Source: Calvatia gigantea (lineage: Eukaryota > Basidiomycota > Agaricomycetes > Agaricales > Lycoperdaceae). From it: DNA of 64,000 nt. The translations under genes and the position numbers were made by a program. Shown piece after piece: positions 1 to 12,000 of the stretch. The first letter of the stretch is position 1; every line of letters starts with the position of its first letter. The notes beneath the pieces were generated by a model that was given only the letters and a program-made list of their open reading frames with translations, did no database searches and was not told where the DNA came from. Where the stretch lies: NCBI GenBank assembly GCA_025093985.1, contig JACAAK010000009.1, positions 248,001 through 312,000 of the forward strand, written 5' to 3'.

Positions 1-2400
1 GACGAGGAGGAAGGCGGATTTAGGCTTCGGATGGAACGGTCAGCTCCGGGACGAGGCGAATTAAACTCCGCACCAGTGATTGGCCCCGATTCACGTGATC
101 CCCCTTGCAAAGTGTGTGGTATCTCCGTGAATATCAAGGGTTCTAGGTAATGTTATGAAGAAGCCCAGTGAAAGTGTGGTGGGCATATGGATATTAATTG
201 ACCTACGGTGAAGATCACGACAACGGACCAGAATCTTAGGAGCATAGGAAGAGGGGAATAAATACGTACGAAAATATACGGGGGAGTGAAGGGGATTAAA
301 AGGAGGTGAATGTCAGGAAGGTGTGTGAATGGCGTTTGGCTGCCTATCTCTCCTCCTCATCAAAGCCCCTCCGCTGAAATTGTTGGGCGGAATGTGGTCG
401 GCGGTGGGTGACTTTTGTATCTGTCCCTTGCCGTTTTTCCAAGGCACTTGAGGTTTTGAGGAATTTGGAAAGTACGATCCATTCCGACTTTTAGTTATGG
501 TGTTATAAACCTCACACCATCAAGGCTAACTCCTAAGGTTTCAAATCTTTTTGTATTCCCGAGTACCACGTTATTCAAGAGGCACGAAGTCTTTCTGGTT
601 TATCCAAGAGTAACAAAACAAGAAAAAGTTGGTATTAAGGTTGTAGAAAGTTCGAACAGACCAGCGGAATCGAAAAGTGTGATCGCCAACTGAACTAAGA
701 AAAAATATCCTAAAGCTGCGACCCCGTCGGGTACTATACACACAGGTGAACGAAGAGAAAGTCGTGCCTCTTGTAATCCGAACAAATGAGAGAGAACAGA
801 AAGAGACATATTACAGAAAAATCGAGGTGAAAGAGTGTGGCGTCGTGATATTGAGTAACGAGAAAACGTCCCAGAAAGAGTGGATAGTAGTGCGATATTC
901 GTGTATCGTCCGCGATTCCAGTGAGAAATGATGGGGGGGGGGGTGCAGTATAATAAATAAATGGTGGATTGTCCTTTGATGATCCACTAAGGTTGCGGAC
1001 GTAGAGCATTAGAAAAAGCTAGCATGATGGATCGTTTGCCGCAGTCCAACCGCAGACATTAAATCTCGCATGATTCTGCGGCAACTACGCCAAAGTCAGC
1101 CCACATTCCATCGTAAATGTACCAAGCGGAACGCACCAGAACCACAGATCACTTCAGGCAATTACACAGTATGCGAAGTTTCCGCCTGTGTTCCTCTCCT
1201 CATCTTGAGGAGGGAGCAGAGTCTCGATATCGTCACCTTCCGGTGATTGTTTCACAACAGGTGAGTTGGAGGAGAAGGATGAGAGCATAGTGAAGGCATC
1301 CATGTCGAGAAAGACAGAGGTAGGTGGTATCGCGATGAAGAACTGCAAAAAGGTAGAAACAGTGCAAGGTTGGACTGGATCCAAGAACGCAGCTATGTAG
1401 GGCGGCACAAGAAATGCGTGTGGGGGAACACCAAGTGCGGTAGTGCAGAATCTTGGGGTGAGCCACTTCTAGCAGACCTTATACCCAGTCCCTTATTGTC
1501 TCCCTTCACCGCGGATGCACAAGAAACAGCCAGGAACCGTTGATCGCATGGCAAGAAGGCGCCGTACCAACAGTATCAATGGCTGTCCGCCAACGCATCT
1601 AGCACAATAACCAGGGACTGCAGGTAGGTCCTGTTCCCGCAGGTTCGTTATTGTATCCGCGGTAAAAATAGCTTCGGGATGGGCGGATGGCTTCCGGACA
1701 GGGTCAGCGCTCAATGAGCGCTTTCAAGACAATAAATGGAATGCCTGATGCATTGATGCCAGTGCTGTCGCTTTAGCGATCACACAATAGGCCGGGTTCC
1801 ATGCGCTTGCTACGGAAGGCAGTTCACAGGCCTCGGCCTTAGCGACAAAAATAGATTCGTCGGTGCGGTCACTTCGGGAACGCTCATGGAGCAAAGAAAG
1901 TCAAGGCATTTTGAAATACCGATGGAACTACAGAAACTTCACGTGAATCGTTGTTAGGATTTGTCCTCAGAGGTTTAGAGTGGCGAATGTGGCTGGCGGG
2001 CCTAGTGCGCCATCACGAAAAAATGCGTGTTAATACTCTGCAAACCATGAGAACCGTGAAGAGTGCGGACAATAAGTCTTGTCTGACTCACATTAACAGC
2101 CACTTTTCCATTGGTCAACGAACGAGCATAGTATAAGTAGCGCATTCGGACGTCCCATGTGCGGCCCGTGCTCAAGTTAGGCTCATCCAGGAGTTTAAAG
2201 GGAGCATTGTTAACAGACTCAAGACCCACGAAACTCCGCGTTATTGTTGAGTCCCATCCCATCAGATAATCGCACGCGACAATGTTTAACCATGGGAACT
2301 TCAATGGTCAAGCGAGAGTTGTGGAGAGTAGATAACCGCAAGAGGAGGGGGCGTCAAGAACAATAGCAACGGGGTCAATACTTCGTGGGAAAAATACCTT
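1..2400. other. No recognisable gene
   Basis: Only short open frames (100 codons or fewer) occur, on both strands, and none shows a family motif I recognise or a convincing intron chain. A minus-strand frame at 2,002-2,304 is the longest but has no supporting context. A run of about twelve G residues lies near 931-942. I treat the stretch as intergenic or decayed DNA. Confidence 0.5.
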
Positions 2401-2489
2401 AAATGCAAAGGGCGTTTAGGCCAGAATTTAAAAACATGAGGGGGGGAACACATCCTAATGAGTAGTGAGAGTTACGCGAACATCAGCTT

Positions 2490-3084
2490 GGCATGTGTTA
2501 CTGAGAGTTGAAAACAATGGTGAAATTTTGAAACCGCAATTGTTTGAGGTTGTTTGCGCTCATGTGTCCACTTATTGCGGCATAAACACAGTGCATTCCA
2601 TCCAGGAAGGGCTTAGTCAAGGCACGATAACATCCTCTTTCCAATTTACCACAAAGTTCAGCCACATAGTTTCAGTCGTAGTTCGTACAGTCACAAATTT
2701 ACGGCCACAAGTTACAATAATAGCCTTGCACAAGAACTCACTTAAGGACTGACATGATGTTAGAAAGTGAACTTGAACCTCAGTTGTTGCTACCCACAGA
2801 ACCAGAGAGTTTGGCCTAATTTGCCCATGTGTATTTAGTATCAATAGGGTGTCATTAAAACAATCAAGTCCCAATACTCACGTGGCCATGCACCCCCTCC
2901 TCAATGACAGTCCAATCTAGGTTGTGGTCAGGCACGACAACTCACCAAATATCCTTGCTGTCAGGTTGGATATCAAAAATTGTGAACTGTTCCTTGTCTA
3001 GGAAAACCAAGCACCCTCAGACTGTAGGTATAATGGTTAACTTCTGATCATGTTTAGCATATTAGGGACTGGTGCTTACCAGGT
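2490..3084 (-). pseudogene. Relic of a small beta-trefoil-like gene (T7 type), cut by a copia LTR
   Basis: This stretch matches the 3' half and 3' flank of the intact gene at 29,415-30,090. It has the exon beginning SEGA..., the block with IFDIQP, the W-V-V-P core, the last short exon and about 250 bp of flank. Relative to that gene a base is missing just after the codons for SEGA (near 3,020), which shifts the frame into a stop, and a tryptophan/arginine region reads into TGA. The homology ends exactly at 3,084, in the middle of the upstream exon/intron, where the copia-1 3' LTR begins. It is therefore a duplicated trefoil-like gene that decayed and was disrupted by a retrotransposon. The 5' half does not reappear beyond the copia fragment. 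Confidence 0.7.
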
Positions 3085-3493
3085 TGTTGAGATGAGTACA
3101 CCACAGTAGCTATGCTAGTGGCAGAGGATAGTCATACTCACCAGGATACTTGAGAGCTTTAGGTAGAAGTGCTTGCTTAAGAGTGTAGTTTGAGTAAATG
3201 GTAGACTAAATTGTCTGAAGGACATATACATACTATATAAGGGCTTATATACAATAATCCCTGGTCTGTGCACTCTAAACCCATAAACAGGTGAGGTCTT
3301 ATCTACCAGTAGCATATTCAGAGTATAATGCATACTACACATGTATCTAATAGACTATGTAGCCAGCAACCTAGAGCACAGTCTAATACTATGTCCATAG
3401 CTTGTTATCTCACTTCTAATAGTGAAGTACTTGAGATCTGTTTCAGCTATAAATAGACTGAACCAACATAGTGGTACAGATTGAGATTCAACA
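3085..3493 (-). repeat. 3' LTR of copia-1
   Basis: The left edge is fixed by the abrupt end of homology to the 29.7 kb gene at 3,084. The right edge is the complement of TGTTGAATC, directly preceded on the minus strand by a purine tract (GAGGAGGAG), the expected polypurine primer. Both ends fit TG...CA-type termini (409 bp). No second LTR of this element is in the window. Confidence 0.65.
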
Positions 3494-3518
3494 CTCCTCC
3501 TCACTTGAGGAAGGGAAA

Positions 3519-5273
3519 TCAATGCTTCAATGATTGAGTGGCTTTATCCCAAGGTTCGATGTCAGAACTGAAAATAAGTCCTAGCTCAGGATGGAAGAGG
3601 TTTATTTTGGTTGCACCAAGATTCTTCATAAAGATATCAGCAGGATTGTCTTGTGAAGACATATCACCAATAATAATTATACCCTCCTCAACTAATTCTT
3701 GCACATAGTGGTAATGAATATCCACATGCTTTGACCATTTTTCAACAATGGGATTTTCAGTCCAGAATTTGGACCCATCATTGTCGCCATAGAGAATAGG
3801 AGTTGAGTGCTCGATACCGAGCTCCTCCAGAAGCTGTGACAGCTATTTCACTTGATGTGAAGTGTCAGACAGTTCTTTGTATTCTGCCTTGGTGGACAAA
3901 AGTAAAACTGTCTTTTGTCACTGCAAAGTCCAGGTGACAGCACCAGACACAATCATACAAACATTTCCTGAAACAGATCAGTGGATTTCAGTATCTTGAG
4001 TCCAATCCAAGTCACTGAGACATTCCAACATCACGTTGGATTTCCCAGTATCGCCTTCATATTTCAACACATAGTTCCTTGTTATGGACAAGTACTTTAG
4101 TATGTGAATTCCAGTGTGATAATGCTTGGGTGCAGGGTTAGCGGCATATTGTGCCAGCTAAACTATGGCAAAGGCTATGTCGGGCCTAGTACTGATCATC
4201 AAGTACATCAAAGAACCAACTAATTGTTGGTACTTCTGATGGAAGGGGGCAGAAGCAGTCTTCTTGTTCATTATGAACTGGAAGCCAGCAGGCAATGGCA
4301 TTTTAGCCATGGCAGACTGTAGAACCTGGAAGCATGCAAGAATCTTATCTAGGTACTTGACCTGCTGGATAAAGACCTGTCACTTGAAGCAATTCCTCAA
4401 GATTTTCATCCCAAGAAATTCTTCACAGGGACTGTGGTCTCTGCATTCCCACTTTTTGGTGAATTTTCCCTTCAACTCTTTGAGGAGGGGGGAATTCTTT
4501 GGACCCAAGAAGTTTATGTCATCAATGTAGACAATGGTGACTATCAGCTCATTGGTCTTTGGATGTCTGTAAAAATACACAGTATAGTTAGACTTGCAGC
4601 AGGTAAAACCTAGCTCAATCATAGATTGATGCAATTCTTTCCACCACTGGTGGCCAGCCTGTTTAAGGCCATATATGGCATACTTTAGTCTCCATACTTT
4701 CCCCTCTTGCCTGGGAAGTCAGAACCCTTTGGGCTGTTCCATATAGATCTCCTCATCCAGTTTGCCATAAAGATAGGCAGTTTTTACATCAACACTATGC
4801 ATATCCCAATTGTGGATTGCAGTGAGTGCGAAGCTTATATGTGTAGATTCATAGTGGACAACTGGTGAGAATAACTCATTGTAGTCAATGTCTTCAACTT
4901 GCGAGAATCCCTTCACAACTAAGCAAGCTTGCAGGTGGCCATCAGACTTCTCAAGAAAGACCCATTGGTTTTTAACCGTTCTCCTTCCTTTTGGTAAATT
5001 TACCAATTCATACACTCCACGTTTCTTCAATTCATACACTCCACGTTTCTTCAATGCATTGAGTTCCTCGATATATGCAGCCATCTATTTTGCCTTGACA
5101 GGCTCAGGAAGCTTAAGCATGTCACAGAAAGTTTCAGGCTCTCTGTGTGTGGTATTATGAACCATCTGTATCAAGAAATTGATTAAACGTACTCCTCCCT
5201 CAGCAACAAGCCTATCAATATCCATGTCATGTGCATCATGAGATGTCAGATCATAAGGTGGATTTTCAGGCAT
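3519..5273 (-). pseudogene. copia-1 reverse transcriptase/RNase H remnant
   Basis: The frames read, in order: an upstream acidic stretch, the RT N-terminal block (KNQWVFLEKSDG..., then VDVKTAYLYGKLDEEIYMEQP), the catalytic YIDD motif inside IVYIDDINFLG near 4,530, and an RNase H tail with the copia pattern HYHYVQELVEEG near 3,700 ending at a stop at 3,519. Stops and frame changes separate the blocks, so no full polyprotein can be made. A perfect 24-bp tandem duplication (5,005-5,028 and 5,029-5,052) adds eight codons just before the RT core. RT copies RNA into DNA and RNase H removes the RNA strand; this copy is dead. Confidence 0.8.
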
Positions 5274-5335
5274 AAGTGGCAGTTCCGGACATGGAGGGAG
5301 CTGAAACAGAGGTAAATCAAAGGAGGGAAGATTAA

Positions 5336-7737
5336 CACTTCAATAATCTAGCGGTATTAAAACCAGACTTAGACATTGGAATCTTCAACAAAAGAGCGGC
5401 AGTGCCGAACATCAAATGTCGGAGTCATCAACAATCATGCGGAATTAACTAGCTTTTGAAAGTTGGAAAAGAATTCCTGTAGCGGAGAGGAATTGATGCT
5501 AGCGTTTGCTATGATGGCCATAAAGGACGCAACGACAATTGCTTTGAGCTATCAAATATCCTTTGACTCAACTTTAAACTCCCGCGACTGACTCGCTACG
5601 ATTTTCATCTAAGAGTAAGGAGTAGGAAAGCCTAAAAAGGCTCCTCTAGAAATTGTAAACAGCAATTCTTTCGAAGCGTTCATCAAGTCTGTTTTTCCGC
5701 GTAGGTGCGAAATACAAAAACCATTTTTGCTGATGTGAAATCCTAAGTGATAAATCACTGGTCGCTAATCCAGTGTGCAATTTATTGTGAGATCAGGAAA
5801 GCGGCAGTACTAAGCCAGCGTAACCAAGGCCGTCACTTTGCGGTTATGTAGATCAATCAGCCACGGCAGTCCTGTGAGCCGGCAGAGCGATAATGCTACA
5901 AGCCTTGTTCTGATTTTAACTCGAACAAATTCCAAATTAATGGATTTGCAAATGGAAGTGGTCTCATGCAATTTTCCTCCATGCAAAAGGCATTTCAGCC
6001 GATGCGGATTAAGGATTCAGTCCCAAGGAATGCATACACACTTTTTTGTTATTTCCCATCAACTCCGAAAAGGAGGGAGGAACAATTAAGTCCTTTATTT
6101 GTTTTTCCATACAACTCCGAAGAGGTGGAAGGATCTTGGAATTGACCCTGTATATTTTTCCGACTTCATTTGGGACGGAGGATAAATTCCAAGAAGTTTT
6201 ACGTAATTGAAATGGGAGATTAATTCAAAAGCTATGAATTTTTCAAAATTTAACAGAGTAAAGGTCGTTAGACCCTACTATTTTATCTTACGAGAGGAAT
6301 ACTTCCGCCACTTTTCAGCACTTTGGCCAATATGGATTAGTCCTGATTTATTTTAGCCAAAATCAGAATGGGGTAAGTTAACCTTATAAATTCTCCCTAT
6401 CCAATGAGGAGAAGTAATTTCCACATTATTTTCATAGTCACTGAGCGAGCTGGATGAATCCCCATTGTTTTAAATGGACGGAAAGCATGGACAATTAAGC
6501 CTAGAAATATTTCCACAAGGGTGCAGGAAGACTTCTCAACTAAAGACCAATGGTTTTTAACCGGCCTCCATGGTAAATTCCAATGTTTACCCCCTTCAAG
6601 TTGGTCCGAGCTGGAATTGGATGAGTTGCGGAATTGAGGCTGCTTTGCCTAGGCAGCTTAGGTGTTAAATGCAGGAAGAGTGGTTTTGGAAAAGTGGATT
6701 AATCCACGTATCAAGAAAGCGATTACGTCCACTCGTCAGGACAACCAATCCTTCCCATTATGCTCATCAGGCATTCAACCTTTTATCTGGAAGCAACGCA
6801 TACCGGATGGGGGAGCTTTCACCAGTCACAAAAAAGTTTGGTATAACACTAAGCATTACCCATCAGGTAATGGGATTAATACCATGCCTCATTAATGAAT
6901 TCCTTGATTGAACGAGGTAAGGCGGTTGCGGATTTGGAGTAGAATACGTTCGTATTTCCCTTTCAATATGTCAATTCCTCAATAAGTTACCAGTATTACA
7001 CTTGTTGGCCCTAATGTTCAATGATGTCCAACCAGTCTGTGCCAACAATAAGCGGACGGCGAAGTAGCTTTGAAAGCTTAATCGATGAGTTATTACCGGT
7101 GAAGAATAGTCTACTGTATCTTCCTCAGTGAGATATTTTATTTAAATTCATGCCATTACAAGGCGGACTTATGAGAATTCCAGAAATAAAAGTTTTCTAT
7201 AGTTTTTAAGCTATTGAGCAAAGCTCTGGATTTAAGGACATGTTTGGTGATTTATCGAGTATTCGTTTCTGGTTTGCATTATGGTTGAATTAGGTGTTGA
7301 TCTGTCGATGAGTCCATAGAGTTTTATACATTAAGCCTAATCCTTAGGTTTCCTGTATACTAGAACACTCGGTATTCCAGTCAGGTCAATTTCATGTCAG
7401 ATAACAGATATTTTAAGTGTACACAGTTGTATAACATAAGTGGCAACGAATCTGGGTGAAAAGCGGAGATATCCTGTAAAGGTGGAATCGCATCAAATTG
7501 GCATAATTGGAAGACTAGGAATGGGCGTGTTTCGAAGGAAATGGAAAGGAATCAGGAGGGATTGGAGTTAAATGGAAATATCTGTGGCTAAAGATGCGTA
7601 AAGAAATTCACGTCTTGTGTGCAGGTTGTGCGTTTCGTTTCCATACTTCCCTATCCACTTGCCAGTCTCCACTATCATCCTCAGGCTCCTCCTCAACAGT
7701 CATTCCACATGAATGTGGTGACTCAGGTGGGGGTACC
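5336..7737. other. No recognisable gene between retrotransposons
   Basis: The stretch is rather AT-rich with scattered short frames. A motif resembling CAACTCCGAA-AGG-GG recurs near 6,060 and 6,112, but I see no array. On the minus strand, 7,600-7,737 has an open acidic stretch (EEEPEDDSGDW) directly next to E1; it does not continue the copia-2 reading frame and I cannot assign it. Confidence 0.4.
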
Positions 7738-8039
7738 TATTATGACCTTAGTCTGAGTAAACCTCAGGTTGCAACTTAGGCTAAGACTTGAGGGCGAGTA
7801 AGGGGGGAGAACTAGGTGGTTAAGCATACCAAATACAGTAGATGTATGTATGCTTAAATAGGGGAAGTCATCCAGTTGAATGGATGGAGTAGCTACATGA
7901 AACATCCAGTAAGAATGGCATAGTAGCTGGCATGAGTCAGGAACAGAGATCGCTCGACAAGAATAGCTGAAATGGATGTACTGATGAATAGAAATGCAGA
8001 GACAATGGAATACAACTTGATTGGTGAAAAGCCATAACA
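7738..8039 (-). repeat. E1 3' LTR (type A)
   Basis: A 302-bp LTR whose minus strand starts TGTTATGG after the polypurine tract and ends CATAATA, a one-base change from the CATAACA seen in the other LTRs. It is nearly identical over its whole length to the E2 5' LTR (14,723-15,024) and clearly different from the E1 5' LTR. Confidence 0.9.
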
Positions 8040-8064
8040 ATACCCCCCCAATTAGGCTTCATGC

Positions 8065-9049
8065 CTCAGGAAGCTTCATCAAAGTCACCATTGACTACTG
8101 TGGAGGTGAGGGCTTTCTTGGTGGCCCCAATGAGATATTTTCCATTGTTCAATCATGTGAAGAAGATGGGTAAGTGGCTTTGGCCGTCTTGGTGGATAGA
8201 GACTGGGACGCCATTGAATGGGAAATTGGTTGTGGTGGAGTTGTCCCAATAACTCTTGACTATTGTCTTCCAATAGTGTTAGTCCTTTTCTTGCCCTGGT
8301 AACACAGTGCAGAACCTTGTGGGCAGGAGAAAAACTGATACAAGTTGTAGTGGAGTGATGGTTTTTATAAAATGACAAAGGGAGTTGACTTCTTCTTTCA
8401 TGGAGACAGTAGTCTCTTCATCTATGGGTGTGTCAGCTCAGGTTGGTGGTGTGGGGTTGATTATGGTGTGTAATTCCAAGAGGGTGCTGTGGATCCTGTT
8501 GATGAGGGCATTGATTTCTGGATCTTCAGTAGTTTTGTCATGCCTGAGGAGGTTCATGGCTATATTGGCAAGCTCTAGGAATATATCGGCAATGTCGAGG
8601 TATTTGAATACCTCAAGTCTGAGGTTGATGCGATTGTGAAGGCTGTGGACACGGTCTTGTTCACTGGGTGTGAGTGTAGACTAGTCTAGGGCTTGGAAGA
8701 TGGCGGGGATGTGCTGATTGGTGGATGAAGACACATTAGCGAATCTGGCATACATGTCGGCAAAGGTGATGCATGCAGTGGCAAGGGCAATGTGTCAGTT
8801 GATGACTAGTCGTTTGTTCTGGGCATTGATGGTTTCTATTTCACTGTTGGTGGCTTTGTCAACATCCTTTAGCAGGGATTCAAGGAGTCCCTGTGCTAGG
8901 GACAGTGTGGTGGTGAGGTTATAGTGAGTGCCTTGGGGCACAGGTGCTTGGCTGCTGCCTGGTTCTGGGAGTGGGACAAAGGAGATTGTAGTTGGGTTGG
9001 GGTGGACGAGGGAGTGGATGGTGACATGGTTGGCAGAGGAGAAAGGTAT
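8065..9049 (-). pseudogene. E1 ORF3, downstream of integrase
   Basis: Between the chromodomain and the 3' LTR the minus strand holds an approximately 325-codon frame. It aligns without frameshift to the equivalent region of E2 (19,765-20,748), but with in-frame stops at different places, mostly TGA where the other copy has CGA. The start codon is ATA here and ATG in E2. The predicted protein has a proline/threonine-rich N-terminus followed by a predicted helical region. I see no transmembrane segment or signal peptide, so it is not an obvious envelope. Function is unknown; the shared frame argues it once coded for protein. Confidence 0.65.
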
Positions 9050-9074
9050 GTCTGGTTAATTTCTTTGGTTGGGT

Positions 9075-12000
9075 GATGTTTTTTTGGTTTTTCTGCCCCT
9101 CTTTTTATGGGTATCCTCTGGATGCCTCTTTTGGTAATCTGATATTGCATCTTGAGCATTTGTTAGATTTGACTCCACTGTCCACATATCATCCTCATTG
9201 TCATACCCCTTCCAGTGTACTAGGAATTGATAACCCCATCCTCGTTTTCGTTGTCCTCAGATCTCCTCTACTTCATATTCCTCTTTATTGTTGATGATTA
9301 CTGGTTTGGGTGCTGGTAACTTCCATTGTCTTGGGAATGTTGCTTTCTGTACTGGGGTTAATAGTTGCTCATTGAACACATCATGGATGGCCCATCCTTC
9401 TGGTAGTGCAAGCCAGTATGCTGCTTCTTCTATCTTTTCCTTGATTTGAAAAGGCCCATACCATTTCTGGCCTAGCTTCTTTAATGGCTGATTGGTATGG
9501 ATATTTGCATTCTCTAACCACACTTCATCTCCAATTTGGTATTGTGTTGTGTGTAGCTTGCTGTTGTCATGGGTCTGTTTCATCTTTTCCTGATATGATT
9601 GTAGTGCCACTGTGGAGTTCTCTCTTGTGTTCCATAGTTGTTTCAGGAATTCGGTACTACTGGGGTTGTTTGTTACTCTGTGGTCTTTCCCTTTCCAGGG
9701 GTGTCATCCATAATTGAGGTAGAACAGTGTTTCCTGTGTTCCACTGTGCTTCTTGTCATTGTACTGGAATTCAGCCATGGGTAGCCAATTTACCCAGTTG
9801 TCTTGTTCGTAGTTGCAGTATAGGCAAAGGTATGTTTTGACCTCTCAGTTGATTCATTCTGTTTGTGGATGGTAGGCCGTTGATAGAGTTCGTTCTATTC
9901 CCAATCCTTTGAACAGTTCTCCAGTGAATTCTGATGTGAACTGTGGTCCTTGGTCACTGAGGACTTTCTGTGGTACTCCATGTAGCTTCCATATTTTGTT
10001 CCTATAGAGCTGTGCAATTCCCTTTGATGATACATCTGTGTTTGTTGGCATGAGTCATACCATTTTTGTGAAATGATTGACAACTACCAGGATTGCATCC
10101 CTTCCTTCTGATTCTGGCAATGGTCCAATGAGGTTGATGCTTATTTCTTTCCATGGCCCATTTGGTATTAGGAGTGGGTGTAGTGGCATTTTCAATGGCG
10201 CAATGCAAGGTTTGTTCCTTTGACAATTCTGACATCCTTTGACGTATTTTCTGGCATCATTTCATATGGATGGCCACCAATAGTCCCTGGTGATCAGTTC
10301 AATCATTCTATGTTGTCCTGGGTGTCCTGCATCTGGTGCATCATGGTATTGTTGTAGGATTTCTTCACAAAGTGTGGGGTCTAGTGGCACATATATGCTG
10401 CTTCCTTTATAGATAACTCCATTATGTTCTGTGATGTCAGGTTCTTTGTTTAGAAGCTTTATGGTGATAATCATGTCTTTTCGGTGATTTGCTTTTATCT
10501 GGTCCATGAGCATCAGTGTGATGAATAATTCTGCACAGAGTAGGATGGTTTCTTCAGATTTTTCTTCATCTTCTGGTTTGTTTTGTAGCCAACTTTCTTG
10601 GATCATGGTGATTACTCCATTGTTTTCCTCATCTGGTTCTTGGCGAATTCGGGACAGTAAATCTGCCTTTGTGTTTGTTTTGCCTGGCACATGTCATAGT
10701 GTGAAGTCATAATCCTGTAGTTTTAGATACCATCTTGCTTGTCATCCATTAAGCTTCTGGGATTCTCTATAGTACTTGAGATTCTCGTGGTCAGTCCAGA
10801 TTTCGAACTTCTCTTCTGCATCCAGTAGATAATGTCACCATTCTTTCAAAGCATGAATAATGGCCAGTAGTTCTTTGTCATAGATTTCATAGTTCCATTC
10901 CACCGGGGAGAGTGTCTGTGACGTGAATACAATTGGGTGCCATTTCTTGTCTTGTTCTTGTGACAGGACTCCTTCCAGTGCATAGTTCGAGGCATCAACT
11001 TCTACTTGAAATTGTCCCTTTCATTGTGGTAATGTGAGGGTGGACTCTTCTGTGATTTTTTGCTTTAGTTCATTGAAGGCTGACTGGTGTTCTTCTTCCC
11101 ATTTCCATTCAACAGCCCCTTTGAGCTAGTTGAGTAGGGTCGCAATTTTACTAAAGTTTTTGATGAACTGGTGGTAGTAGTTTGCGAAACCTAGGAAGTG
11201 TTCCACTCCCTTTTTGTTTTTTGGTTCTGGCCAGTCTTGTACGGCCTTGACTTTCTCTTCTTCCATTTCAATGTGTCCGTGTCCTATTTTTACTCCTAAC
11301 ATGGGAATTTCTTCAGCATCAAATATACACTTTGTCTGTTTAAAGTAGAGGTTGTACTCGGCTGCCCACGATAGGAATCGTACTGTTCTTTCTTTTAGTT
11401 GTTCCTTTGTATCTCCTAGGATTGTGAAATCATCCATATAGTTTATGATGTCTCCATTTTGCAGTAGGTCTCGAAAGATGCTGGTCATTATCCTAGAGAA
11501 TGTTCCGGGTGAGTTGCTTAGTCCGAAGTACATTACAGTGGGCTTGAACAGTCCTTCATTGGTCAAAAATGCCGCCTTCCATTTGTCCCCTTTCTTGATT
11601 CACATGTTGTTGTACTCCCAAATAATGTTGAGCTTGTTGAAGTATTTTGCCTTTCCCAATTTGTCAATGACTTCTCCAATCCTGGGCAGTAGTGTTTTGT
11701 CTTTTACCACTACATTGTTTAGTCATCTGTAATCCTGGATTAATCACTTCGATCCATCCTTTTTTGGTATAAAGAAGATGGGGGTGTTATGACCTTAGTC
11801 TGAGTAAACCTCAGGTTGCAACTTAGGCTAAGACTTGAGGGTGAGTAAGAGGAGGAGAACAGAGGTGGTTAAGCATACCGAATATAGTGGGTGTATGTAC
11901 ACTTAAATACTGAGGGTCATCCAGTTGAATGGATGGGGTTACTACATGAAATATCCGGTAAAGTAGGCATAGTAGTTAGTTTGAGTCATAACTGGAGATC

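Larger units (their letters stand above)
3085..5335 (-). mobile_element. 5'-truncated Ty1/copia retrotransposon (copia-1)
   Basis: Reading right to left it holds the reverse transcriptase and RNase H end of a copia polyprotein and then the 3' LTR. Gag, protease and integrase are absent. The right edge, near 5,335, is only where similarity to copia protein stops, so it is approximate. The element differs in sequence from the copia element at 21,081-25,550. It lies inside a decayed beta-trefoil-like gene. Confidence 0.75.

Noticed and set aside
7723..8040. Conserved 103-105 aa open frame (also at 14,722-15,033)
   Set aside because: It lies entirely within the type A LTR, and its conservation follows from LTR identity. 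It has no gag/pol context and is absent from type B LTRs.
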